Positions 1 through 6,281 of a DNA stretch of 8,055 nucleotides are shown here, in pieces. The translations under genes and the position numbers were made by a program. Under the pieces are notes generated by a model. It made no database searches. It worked only from the letters and a program-made list of their open reading frames with translations, and was not told the DNA's origin. Numbering within the stretch: the stretch's first letter is position 1; every line of letters begins with the position of its first letter. The DNA is from an uncultured Bacilli bacterium (lineage in GTDB: Bacteria > Bacillota_I > Bacilli_A > RF39 > UBA660), in the NCBI GenBank assembly GCA_944350405.1, contig CALVPC010000043.1, positions 1 to 8,055 of the forward strand, written 5' to 3'.

Positions 1-148
1 TTCCAGTATCTTCAGTTGTTCCAGTATCTCCAGTAGGTCCAGTAGGTCCAGTAGGTCCAGTAGGTCCAGTAGCACCAGTATCTCCAGTAGGTCCGGTAGG
101 TCCAGTAGGTCCGGTAGCACCAGTATCTCCAGTAGGTCCAGTAGGTCC
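1..148 (-). repeat. Collagen-like repeat block 2 (residues 108 onward, continues off the edge)
   Basis: This block is made of modules encoding GPT, GDT and GAT. A higher-order unit beginning GDT GAT GPT GPT GPT (15 residues, from residue 114) is followed by a longer copy with one more GPT (18 residues, from 129), then a third start at 147. The perfect Gly spacing breaks at residue 153, where GAA (Glu) replaces the expected GGA (Gly), a one-base change at positions 11-13. Confidence 0.88.
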
Positions 149-469
149 TTGTGGTATTGTTAAATTCAATGTGTAATTTGGAGCAGTTCCAGTTATACTG
201 GCAGTGGCAGTAGAACCGGGAGCTCCTGTACTTATAGAGCCAATTGATAAATTAGTAATTTCTCCGGTAGGTCCAGTAGGCCCGGTAGCACCAGTAGGAC
301 CGGTAGGTCCGGTAGCACCAGTAGGTCCGGTAGGTCCAGTAGCACCAGTAGGTCCGGTAGGTCCTCCTGCTGGTCCAGTAGGTCCAGTAGGTCCAATTAT
401 TCCAACAAATTTAATATTTTCACATGGTGGAAAAGGTTTTTTTCCACAGCTATTATTATTTTGTGCCAT
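1..469 (-). CDS. Collagen-like Gly-X-Thr repeat protein, N-terminal 156 residues (partial, runs off the left edge)
   Basis: The reverse strand is open from ATG (469-467) to the window edge. A good Shine-Dalgarno site (AGGAG, 480-476) lies 6 nt upstream. Residues 1-22 are a polar leader with Cys8 and Cys16 and no hydrophobic signal peptide. Gly-X-Y triplets fill residues 23-69, mostly GPT with GAT. A non-collagen spacer rich in Ser, Thr, Ile and Asn covers about 70-107 and ends in NLTIPQ. A second collagen block (GPT, GDT, GAT) runs from 108 to the edge. Bacterial collagen-like proteins of this composition form triple helices and are often spore-surface (BclA-like) or cell-surface filaments. 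The missing signal peptide resembles exosporium proteins, but no C-terminal domain is visible, so location and role are inference. The DNA is far richer in GC than its surroundings because of the repeat. It lies downstream of the ABC operon on the same strand, about 140 bp away. Confidence 0.88.
   Translation of the reverse strand, partial: MAQNNNSCGKKPFPPCENIKFVGIIGPTGPTGPAGGPTGPTGATGPTGPTGATGPTGPTGATGPTGPTGEITNLSIGSISTGAPGSTATASITGTAPNYTLNLTIPQGPTGPTGDTGATGPTGPTGPTGDTGATGPTGPTGPTGPTGDTGTTEDTG
263..403 (-). repeat. Collagen-like repeat block 1 (Gly-X-Y triplets, residues 23-69)
   Basis: This block is built of 9-bp modules, each encoding one triplet. The core is a 27-bp unit (GAT GPT GPT) present three times in tandem at about 346-320, 319-293 and 292-266. 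The copies differ only at third codon positions. One extra Gly at residues 35-36 (GPA-G-GPT) shifts the triplet phase by one residue. All repeat units are multiples of 3 bp, so copy-number change would alter protein length without breaking the frame. Confidence 0.9.
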
Positions 470-609
470 TTTTTTCTCCTTTCTGTAATATTTTATGTTT
501 GTATTTAAAAATTTTAATAATAAATAACTAATTTTAATAATTTTGATGTTATATTTTTCTTTTGTTTGTGATAAAAGTATATTTAAATGTTTAGAAAATT
601 GTAGCGTTG
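470..609. other. AT-rich intergenic region between the ABC permease stop and the collagen-like gene
   Basis: No credible gene is seen. On the minus strand, which both flanking genes use, there is a possible -10 (TATAAC, 553-548) with a poor -35 (3 of 6 matches), and the collagen gene's Shine-Dalgarno site at 480-476. No GC-containing hairpin with a T-run is visible after the permease stop, so I cannot tell whether the ABC transcript ends here or reads into the collagen gene. Confidence 0.5.
510..540. repeat. Pair of 11-bp direct repeats, AATTTTAATAA
   Basis: The 11-mer occurs at 510-520 and again at 530-540, exactly 20 bp apart start to start, about two helical turns. It lies 40-70 bp upstream of the collagen-like gene start. 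It could be a protein-binding site, but the composition is only A and T, so a chance match in AT-rich DNA is quite possible. Confidence 0.3.
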
Positions 610-1392
610 TTATTTTATTTTTCTCTCTAATAAATCAATTATAATATATAAAAGATAGGATATTATACCTAAAACAAATATAGAAGTAAGAACTAAGTTT
701 AAGTTAAATACTTGTGATCCATAAGTTATTAGATAACCTAAACCTTGCTTTGATATTAAGAGCTCACCCATTATTACTCCGATTAAAGATAAACTGATAT
801 TTATTTTTAGTGTGTTTATTAAACTTGGTATATTACCTCTAAATACTAATTTTGAAAATATTTGCATTTTAGTGGCTCCAAGAGATTTCATTAGAATTAT
901 TTTGTAAGGATCTGTAGTTATGAAAGAGTTATACATATTAACTGTAGTGGTAAAAACTGTTATTAATAGAGCCATAAAAATTATTGAATTAGTGCCAGCT
1001 CCGACCCATATTATTATGAGCGGACCTAATGATATTTTTGGTAATGAGTTTAGAACTGTTAGATAAGGATCTAGTATTCTGAATATAGTTTTACTACTCC
1101 ATAATATACTAGCTATTATTATGCCTATTATACTGGCTAATAAAAAACTAATTATAGTTTCATATAAAGTTATCCATATATGCAGTAATAAGTTATTTTC
1201 TTTAAACAAGTCAAATATTGTCAATATTATTTGTGATGGATAGGATGTTAAAAAAGGGTTTATTATTTCAAGTTTAGCACATATTTCCCATAATGACATG
1301 AAGGCTAATATTATAAATATTTTAAAAAATATTACTATTTTATTTTGTCTTTTTACTTTTTTTAAGTAATTTTTATGTTCTTCACTAAACAT
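610..1392 (-). CDS. ABC transporter permease, nitrate/sulfonate/taurine (SsuC/TauC) type
   Basis: This is the membrane channel subunit of a binding-protein-dependent importer. The 260-residue protein has a basic N-terminus, about six hydrophobic segments and a basic C-terminal tail. The SsuC/TauC hallmark N-S-L-P-K-I-S-L-G-P followed by the W-V-G-A-G stretch lies at about 115-133. The cytoplasmic EAA-type loop that docks the ATPase is at about 165-195 (S-L-G-A ... I-P). I chose ATG at 1392. A TTG three codons upstream (1401) is in frame, but the AAGGAA site sits almost on top of it and lies about 10 nt from the ATG. The start overlaps the end of the ATPase gene by 8 nt, which suggests translational coupling. 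It is the last gene of the three-gene operon. The family assignment is firm; the substrate is not readable. Confidence 0.9.
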   Translation of the reverse strand: MFSEEHKNYLKKVKRQNKIVIFFKIFIILAFMSLWEICAKLEIINPFLTSYPSQIILTIFDLFKENNLLLHIWITLYETIISFLLASIIGIIIASILWSSKTIFRILDPYLTVLNSLPKISLGPLIIIWVGAGTNSIIFMALLITVFTTTVNMYNSFITTDPYKIILMKSLGATKMQIFSKLVFRGNIPSLINTLKINISLSLIGVIMGELLISKQGLGYLITYGSQVFNLNLVLTSIFVLGIISYLLYIIIDLLERKIK

Positions 1393-2137
1393 GATTATCA
1401 AGTTCCTTCCAAATCATGTCATAATACTTTATAAAGTTAGAATCTTTTCTATTTTCTGTTGGGGTTCCAGGATTTTTTAATTCTACTTTTATTATTTTTT
1501 TGACTATGCCTGGTCTGTTTGATATTATTACTATTTTATCGGACATACTTATAGCTTCACCGATATCATGTGTAACCATTATTGCAGTTTTATTTTCATT
1601 TTTTATTATTCGTTTTAAATCATCAGATAGTGATAATCTAGTTTGGTAATCTAAAGCTGAAAATGGTTCATCTAATAATAAAATATCTGGATTTATAGCT
1701 AATGTTCTTATTAAAGCTACTCTTTGTTTTAATCCTCCAGATAAACTATCTGGATAACTGTTTATAAATTCTCCTAAACCATATTTTTTTAGTAGATTTA
1801 TAACTTTATTTTTATTTTTTTCAGTTTTTTCTTTTCTTATTTCAAGTCCTAGACAAGCATTATCTAATACTGTTCTCCATGGGAATAGGGAGTCTTCTTG
1901 TAACATATATCCTATTTTTGGATTTTCAATATTAAATTTTATTTCTCCTTGAGATTTTTTTAAAATATTAGCTAGTATTGTGAGTATTGTTGATTTTCCG
2001 CATCCAGATGGTCCTACTATTGAAATAAATTCTTTCTTTTTTATACTAAAACTGATGTCTTTTAAAGCTAGCATTTCTCCTTTTTCATTATGGTATATTT
2101 TACTTAGATTTTTAATTTCTAGTATATTATCTGACAT
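1385..2137 (-). CDS. ABC transporter ATP-binding protein, nitrate/sulfonate/taurine (SsuB/TauB) type
   Basis: This cytoplasmic subunit hydrolyses ATP to power import through the adjacent permease. All key motifs of the 250-residue protein are intact: Walker A GPSGCGKST (42-50), Q-loop Gln80 in the MLQEDSLFPWRTV stretch typical of SsuB/TauB, signature LSGGLKQR (132-139), Walker B ILLLDEP (152-158), D-loop SALD (160-163) and switch His190. The length is normal for the family, with a short C-terminal extension and no regulatory domain. The ATG overlaps the end of the binding-protein gene by 11 nt. No strong Shine-Dalgarno site precedes it, so translation is probably coupled to the upstream gene. 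It is expected to be functional. Confidence 0.95.
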   Translation of the reverse strand: MSDNILEIKNLSKIYHNEKGEMLALKDISFSIKKKEFISIVGPSGCGKSTILTILANILKKSQGEIKFNIENPKIGYMLQEDSLFPWRTVLDNACLGLEIRKEKTEKNKNKVINLLKKYGLGEFINSYPDSLSGGLKQRVALIRTLAINPDILLLDEPFSALDYQTRLSLSDDLKRIIKNENKTAIMVTHDIGEAISMSDKIVIISNRPGIVKKIIKVELKNPGTPTENRKDSNFIKYYDMIWKELDNHV

Positions 2138-3110
2138 ATATTAAATCGTTGTAACTTACTTTTTTATCTAAAAATCCTGCTTCTATAACTATGTCTTGTA
2201 AATGATCAAATGATTCTTTAGTAAATTCTGTAGTTTTTGGCCAAGTATCATTGTCTAGATAACTTTCTACTGCTGTTTTGAGGTCATTGTATGAAGTATC
2301 TGGAAATTGATTCATTATTGCTGTTGTAATTTCATCACTAGACTTTTCGTGAATGAAATCAAGCCCTCTTTGAATTGCTCTTGTAAATCCTTTAATTATT
2401 TCTGGATTTTCTTCGATATAACTGCTTCTAGCGTTATAAGCAGTATATGGTACATTATCTGTAAGAGTTCCTAGTTGGGCTACTTTATAGCCATATCCTT
2501 GATTTACTATTTGTGTTGCTTGTGGTTCAAATAAGGCGACAAAATCTCCAGTTCCCCCGATAAATGCCCCGGCCATTGAGGCAAAGTCAATGCTTGTATC
2601 TATTGTTAGATCATTTTTGGGGTCAATATTATTTTGCTTTAAGGCATACTCTAGGGTCATTTCAGGCATTCCACCTTGTCTTCCTCCAATAACATATTGT
2701 CCTTTTAAATCTTCAACTGTGAAGTTTTGTATGTCTTTTCTTGCTACTAAAAATGATCCATCTTTTTGTGTAAGTTGAGCAAATGTTTTTATATAGTCTT
2801 TTTCTCCTTTATTGTATACATAGATTGTTGCTTCACTTCCAGATAGTCCTATGTCCGCATCTTCGGATAGTACTGCGGCCATAACATTATTAGCACCACT
2901 TGTTAGGGTAAGTTCTATATCTAAACCTTCATCTTTGAAATATCCTTCTTCTAATGCAACATATTGTGGAGCATAAAACACACTATGAGTTACTTCAGCA
3001 ACTTTGACTTTAGTTAAATTGCTGCTTTCTTTGTTTATCCAGAAATTATAAAATATAAAAGCTATTATTATAATTACTAGACAAGTGATAAGGGTAATTA
3101 CCTTTTTCAT
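2127..3110 (-). CDS. Membrane-anchored substrate-binding protein, NMT1/SsuA-like family
   Basis: This extracytoplasmic receptor delivers the substrate to the permease. An N-terminal hydrophobic segment (residues about 4-24) follows two lysines. The mature domain shows the family pattern F-Y-A-P-Q-Y-V-A-L-E-E-G-Y-F-K-D-E-G-L (45-63), a SG-N-V-M-A-A-V stretch (71-80), G-R-Q-G-G-M-P-E (143-150) and A-L-F-E-P-Q-A (192-198). This is the fold used for nitrate, sulfonates, taurine and vitamin precursors. Cys10 sits inside the hydrophobic stretch in L-I-T-C, a poor lipobox with hydrophobic residues after it, so I infer an uncleaved membrane anchor rather than a lipoprotein. The start is supported by AGGAGG (3122-3117), 6 nt before the ATG. 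It is the first gene of the importer operon. The substrate is undetermined, and the Cys-rich motif of HMP-binding ThiY proteins is absent. Confidence 0.9.
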   Translation of the reverse strand: MKKVITLITCLVIIIIAFIFYNFWINKESSNLTKVKVAEVTHSVFYAPQYVALEEGYFKDEGLDIELTLTSGANNVMAAVLSEDADIGLSGSEATIYVYNKGEKDYIKTFAQLTQKDGSFLVARKDIQNFTVEDLKGQYVIGGRQGGMPEMTLEYALKQNNIDPKNDLTIDTSIDFASMAGAFIGGTGDFVALFEPQATQIVNQGYGYKVAQLGTLTDNVPYTAYNARSSYIEENPEIIKGFTRAIQRGLDFIHEKSSDEITTAIMNQFPDTSYNDLKTAVESYLDNDTWPKTTEFTKESFDHLQDIVIEAGFLDKKVSYNDLIYVR

Positions 3111-3116
3111 TATATT

Positions 3117-3159
3117 CCTCCTTTAGTTACAATTTATTATATTCAGTTTTTTTTAAAAT
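3117..3159 (-). promoter_or_regulatory. Promoter and ribosome-binding site of the ABC importer operon
   Basis: Read on the minus strand, a perfect TATAAT (3141-3136) lies about 14 nt before the AGGAGG site (3122-3117). The -35 is weak: candidates near 3159-3165 match the consensus at only about three positions. No riboswitch fits in this short leader, so any substrate control would have to be at the DNA level. Confidence 0.5.
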
Positions 3160-3170
3160 GGTGATATAAT
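3142..3170 (+). promoter_or_regulatory. Putative divergent promoter for the plus-strand three-gene operon
   Basis: TATAAT at 3165-3170 is preceded, with a 17-bp spacer, by TTCAGT (3142-3147), a weak -35 with three matches. It abuts the -10 of the minus-strand promoter (3136-3141), so the two polymerases would compete. The predicted transcript start near 3177 falls within the AGGAGG site (3176-3181), giving an unusually short leader. The real start could therefore be elsewhere. Confidence 0.45.
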
Positions 3171-3187
3171 GGAAAAGGAGGATGGAT

Positions 3188-3676
3188 ATGGATATTATTT
3201 ATACAGGTGAGAGACTTATTAAAAATAAAAAATCTTGTTTTTTAGCTGGACCTACTCCTAGGGATAAAAATACTTTATCATGGCGAGGAGAAGCAATAGA
3301 AATTTTTAATCGTTTAGGTTTTGATGGTGCGATTTATGTTCCAGAATTAAAAAATAAATCTTATTATGATAATGAGACTAGTGATTATGAAATAAGTTTA
3401 GATCAAGAAATGTTGGAAGAGGCAGATATTGTTATGTTTTGGATGCCAAGAGATATTAATATGCTTGGTCTTTCTAGTAATGTTGAGTTTGGATATCTTC
3501 TTAATAAAGGCAATATAATTTATGGTAGACCTGATGATGCTATTAGATGTGAGTTTTTAGATTTTTTGTATGAAAAAAAATTAGGTAAAAAATATTTAAC
3601 AACACTTGAAGATACTATTAAGGAAACGATAAAAAATTTAGAGAGTAGGTATGATGATGAAAAAGTTTGGAGATAG
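3188..3676 (+). CDS. Nucleoside 2-deoxyribosyltransferase-like protein
   Basis: The protein resembles the short nucleoside 2-deoxyribosyltransferase-like family (Nuc_deoxyri_tr2 type), whose fold cleaves or transfers the base of (deoxy)nucleosides or nucleotides. Numbered from ATG 3188 (162 residues), visible motifs are F-L-A-G-P-T-P-R (18-25), SWR (31-33), the G-F-D-G-x-x-Y-V-P-E block (44-53), A-D-I-V-M-F-W-M-P-R-D (79-89), S-N-V-E-F-G (97-102) with the presumed catalytic Glu100, and GRPDDA (113-118). I prefer this start because AGGAGG (3176-3181) directly abuts the upstream in-frame ATG (3182) but is 6 nt from ATG 3188. It opens an operon and its end overlaps the next gene. It should be a cytoplasmic enzyme. 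The true substrate is unknown; members are often annotated only by fold. Confidence 0.8.
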   Translation: MDIIYTGERLIKNKKSCFLAGPTPRDKNTLSWRGEAIEIFNRLGFDGAIYVPELKNKSYYDNETSDYEISLDQEMLEEADIVMFWMPRDINMLGLSSNVEFGYLLNKGNIIYGRPDDAIRCEFLDFLYEKKLGKKYLTTLEDTIKETIKNLESRYDDEKVWR

Positions 3677-4520
3677 AAAAGATGGGGTTAGAATAAGAGA
3701 TTTAAATGGAATGAATTATATAAATTATCAGCTTAAAAAGAAAAGATGTCAAAGTGAAGTTTATATTAATTATTCTATGGATATTACTAAGCTTGTTAAA
3801 TATGTTGAAAAAATAAATAAAAAAAGTGATGTTCATATTACTTATTTTCATATATTTGCAACAGCACTTGCTAAAGTTATTTATAATAGACCTTATCTTA
3901 ATAGATTTATTGTTAATGGTCATTTTTATGATCGAAATGAGGTTTCGATATCTTATGTAGCCAAAACTTCATTTGATGATGATTCTAAAGAACTTATGCA
4001 AGTTTTAAAAATTGAAGAGGATGATAATTTATTTACTATAAGTGATAGAATTTCAAATAGGGTAAAGAAGACTAGAAATAGTAAATCTAGTAGTACTGAT
4101 GATCTTGTTGATAAAATTGGAAGAATGCCTAAAGTTCTTAGAAATATTATTGTCGGAATTTTTAAATTTTTAGATAGGCATGATTTGTTACCTGTTTCTA
4201 TGACAAGAGAAATTGTATATTATAGTACTATTCTTATGTCTAATATAGGAAGTATTGGCTGTAAAGAAGCTATTTATCATAATTTAACTGATTTTGGTAC
4301 TAATTCTGGGCTTGTGACTATTGGTAAAATATACAAAAAAGAAGTTATTAATGATGATGGTAGTAAAAAAATTGGAGATTTTTGTGATTTTGGAATAACT
4401 TTGGATGAGAGAATTGCTGATGGGTTTTATATGATAAAAGCTGTTCAGCTTCTTGAATATATTTTGAATAATCCAGAACTGTTGGAAGGAGATTGCAATG
4501 ATAAAATCGAAATTAAATAG
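3657..4520 (+). CDS. Stand-alone E2-type (2-oxoacid dehydrogenase acyltransferase/CAT-fold) domain protein with Glu replacing the catalytic His
   Basis: The 287-residue protein is essentially one CAT-fold catalytic domain, with no lipoyl or subunit-binding domain, so it is not an E2 of a pyruvate dehydrogenase complex. Numbered from ATG 3657, it shows an N-terminal strand/helix region (about 35-105, including the Y-L-N-R-F-I-V-N-G stretch), a hydrophobic segment (about 155-180), S-N-I-G-S-I-G (195-201) followed by A-I-Y-H, and the C-terminal L-D-E-R-I-A-D-G (249-256) leading into N-P-E-L-L. In classical E2 enzymes this last motif is D-H-R-x-x-D-G with catalytic His; here it is Glu251 (GAG, 4407-4409). 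Three consecutive ATGs begin at 3651; the third is best spaced (7 nt) from AGTAGG. It overlaps the preceding gene by 20 nt and the following ligase gene by 23 nt. It probably acts on the acyl product of the ligase, but chemistry and acceptor are unknown. Confidence 0.8.
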   Translation: MKKFGDRKDGVRIRDLNGMNYINYQLKKKRCQSEVYINYSMDITKLVKYVEKINKKSDVHITYFHIFATALAKVIYNRPYLNRFIVNGHFYDRNEVSISYVAKTSFDDDSKELMQVLKIEEDDNLFTISDRISNRVKKTRNSKSSSTDDLVDKIGRMPKVLRNIIVGIFKFLDRHDLLPVSMTREIVYYSTILMSNIGSIGCKEAIYHNLTDFGTNSGLVTIGKIYKKEVINDDGSKKIGDFCDFGITLDERIADGFYMIKAVQLLEYILNNPELLEGDCNDKIEIK

Positions 4521-6267
4521 GGAAGATTATCCTTGGTATAACTTTTATAAAGATGTACCTAAACATTTAAAATATTCAGATGATCTGATGGTTGAAGTTG
4601 TTATGAAAGTAGCATTAAAATATCCCAATTCTTATGCTATTGAGTATTATAATAATAAGATTACTTATAAAGAGTTAGTGGATAGAATTGTAGCTTGTGC
4701 TAAATCTCTTAAGACTATTGGGGTTAATCAAGGGGATATAGTAAGTATTTGTATGCCCAATACTCCAGAAGCACTTATAATGTTTTATGCTGTTAATTTA
4801 GTTGGAGCAGTTTCTAACATGATTCATCCTCTTTCTAGTGAAAAAGAAATAGAGATGTATCTTAATAAGACAAAATCTAAAGTTATTATGACTATTGATA
4901 TGAATTATAAAAAAGTAATAAATATAATCAATAATACAAGTGTTTCTAAGGTAATTATATCTTCGGCGGGATATAGTTTAAAAGGCTTTAAGAAAAAAAT
5001 GTATTCTATTTTTAATACAGATGTTACAAAAGCTATTAAAAAGATAAGGCAAGTTTTTTTGAAGGCTTTTCAAAATAGAGAAGTTATTTCATATAAGAAA
5101 TTTGCTCAAAAAGGAAATAGTTATTATGAGGATTATGCTTGTGATAGAAAAGGGGAAGATCTTGCTGTAATTCTTTATAGTGGTGGAACTTCTGGGACTC
5201 CAAAAGGAATAATGCTTTCAAATAATAATATTAATGCATTATCTTTTCAAGCTAGTCTTATGTGTGTTCCTTTAGGTCCTGGTGATTCTATAATAGCAAT
5301 TTTACCAATTTTTCATGGTTTTGGATTAGGCGTTTGTATTCATACTTGTTTGTTTGTTGGAGCTAAAGCTATACTTGTACCAACATTTAAGGGTAAAAAA
5401 CTAAATGATTTGATAAAAAAGACTAACCCTACTGTTTTAGTGGGTGTTCCTACTTTATTTGAAGCTCTAGTTAGAAATGAACCTAAAAAAGGACTTGATT
5501 TATCTAATATCAAATTAATTATTTCAGGTGGGGATGTTTTGCCTGAAAATAAGTATAATGAATACAATGAGTTTTTTGCTAGGCATGGTTCAAAAGCAAA
5601 AATTAGGGTAGGATATGGACTTACTGAATCTACTGCAGCATCTTGTCTTAATCCTGCAAATGTTAAACATAGACCAAATAGTATAGGTATACCTTTACCA
5701 GATATGATTTATAAAATAGTAAAAATAGGGACTACTAAGGAAGCTGATATTATGGAAGATGGAGAGATTTGTATAAATGGTCCAACTGTGATGATGGGAT
5801 ATTTAAATGAAGAAGAGGAAACTCGTAATACTTTAAAGGAACATAAAGATGGTAAGACTTGGCTTCATACTGGTGATGTAGGATGTATGGATGAGGATGG
5901 CTTTGTTTATTTTAAATCGCGTATTAAGAGAATAATTATTTCATCTGGTTATAATGTTTATCCGTCGTATATTGAGGAAATAATTAATAAGCATGAGTAT
6001 GTTTCTAATTCTACTGTTATAGGTGTTCCTGATAAGTATAGGGGTCAAAGAGTTAAAGCATATGTTGTACTTAAAAAAGAAGTTAAATTAGACGAAAATG
6101 TCAAAGAAGAAATTAAGCAATATTGTGAAAAATACATTGCTAAATATGCTCTTCCTAGAGAATACGAATTTAAAAATGAACTTCCTAAAACGTTAGTTGG
6201 TAAGATAGCTTATACTGTTTTAGAAGAGGAAGAAAAGCTTAAAGAAAAGCTCAATTTTAATAAATAG
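4498..6267 (+). CDS. Acyl-CoA synthetase-like adenylate-forming enzyme
   Basis: A class I adenylate-forming ligase of 589 residues: it should activate a carboxylic acid with ATP to an acyl-AMP, then pass the acyl to CoA or another thiol. Motifs in order are the P-loop Y-S-G-G-T-S-G-T-P-K-G (227-237), Y-G-L-T-E-S (373-378), TGD (458-460), the hinge region K-S-R-I-K-R ... S-G-Y-N-V-Y-P (473-489) and the C-terminal catalytic lysine Lys569 in K-T-L-V-G-K-I. The S-G-Y-N-V-Y-P hinge is FadD-like, pointing to a fatty or other hydrophobic acid. A basic stretch at about 160-215, before the P-loop, may touch membrane or partner. The start is supported by AAGGAG (4486-4491), 6 nt upstream. It overlaps the E2-like gene by 23 nt and is the last gene before the terminator. 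The enzyme appears complete; the substrate is not readable. Confidence 0.92.
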   Translation: MIKSKLNREDYPWYNFYKDVPKHLKYSDDLMVEVVMKVALKYPNSYAIEYYNNKITYKELVDRIVACAKSLKTIGVNQGDIVSICMPNTPEALIMFYAVNLVGAVSNMIHPLSSEKEIEMYLNKTKSKVIMTIDMNYKKVINIINNTSVSKVIISSAGYSLKGFKKKMYSIFNTDVTKAIKKIRQVFLKAFQNREVISYKKFAQKGNSYYEDYACDRKGEDLAVILYSGGTSGTPKGIMLSNNNINALSFQASLMCVPLGPGDSIIAILPIFHGFGLGVCIHTCLFVGAKAILVPTFKGKKLNDLIKKTNPTVLVGVPTLFEALVRNEPKKGLDLSNIKLIISGGDVLPENKYNEYNEFFARHGSKAKIRVGYGLTESTAASCLNPANVKHRPNSIGIPLPDMIYKIVKIGTTKEADIMEDGEICINGPTVMMGYLNEEEETRNTLKEHKDGKTWLHTGDVGCMDEDGFVYFKSRIKRIIISSGYNVYPSYIEEIINKHEYVSNSTVIGVPDKYRGQRVKAYVVLKKEVKLDENVKEEIKQYCEKYIAKYALPREYEFKNELPKTLVGKIAYTVLEEEEKLKEKLNFNK

Positions 6268-6281
6268 TTTTAAAAAATATT

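Noticed and set aside
1..403. CRISPR array or other RNA-based repeat array
   Set aside because: The repeats are 9-bp coding modules in one open frame without unique spacers of constant length.
204..488. Open frame on the plus strand reading as GPV/APV repeats
   Set aside because: It is the mirror of the collagen-like gene: the complement of the GPT repeat contains no stops. The minus strand has the perfect Gly-X-Y pattern, the leader and the Shine-Dalgarno site.
489..497. CATAAAATA on the minus strand, resembling a sporulation sigma-K type -10 before the collagen-like gene
   Set aside because: No matching -35 is seen, the spacing to the ATG is very short, and such a motif is expected by chance in DNA this rich in A and T.
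546..644. Possible small plus-strand ORF of about 32 codons starting at ATG 546
   Set aside because: There is no Shine-Dalgarno site, it overlaps the end of the permease gene on the other strand, and its sequence resembles no known protein.
2590..2778. Plus-strand 62-codon ORF inside the binding-protein gene
   Set aside because: It lies opposite a well-supported gene and shows no recognisable domain or ribosome-binding site.
3702..3923. Minus-strand 73-codon ORF inside the E2-like gene
   Set aside because: Ile/Asn-rich low-complexity translation typical of the antisense of AT-rich coding DNA.
5340..5567. Minus-strand 75-codon ORF inside the ligase gene
   Set aside because: It lies opposite conserved ligase coding sequence and has no independent signals.
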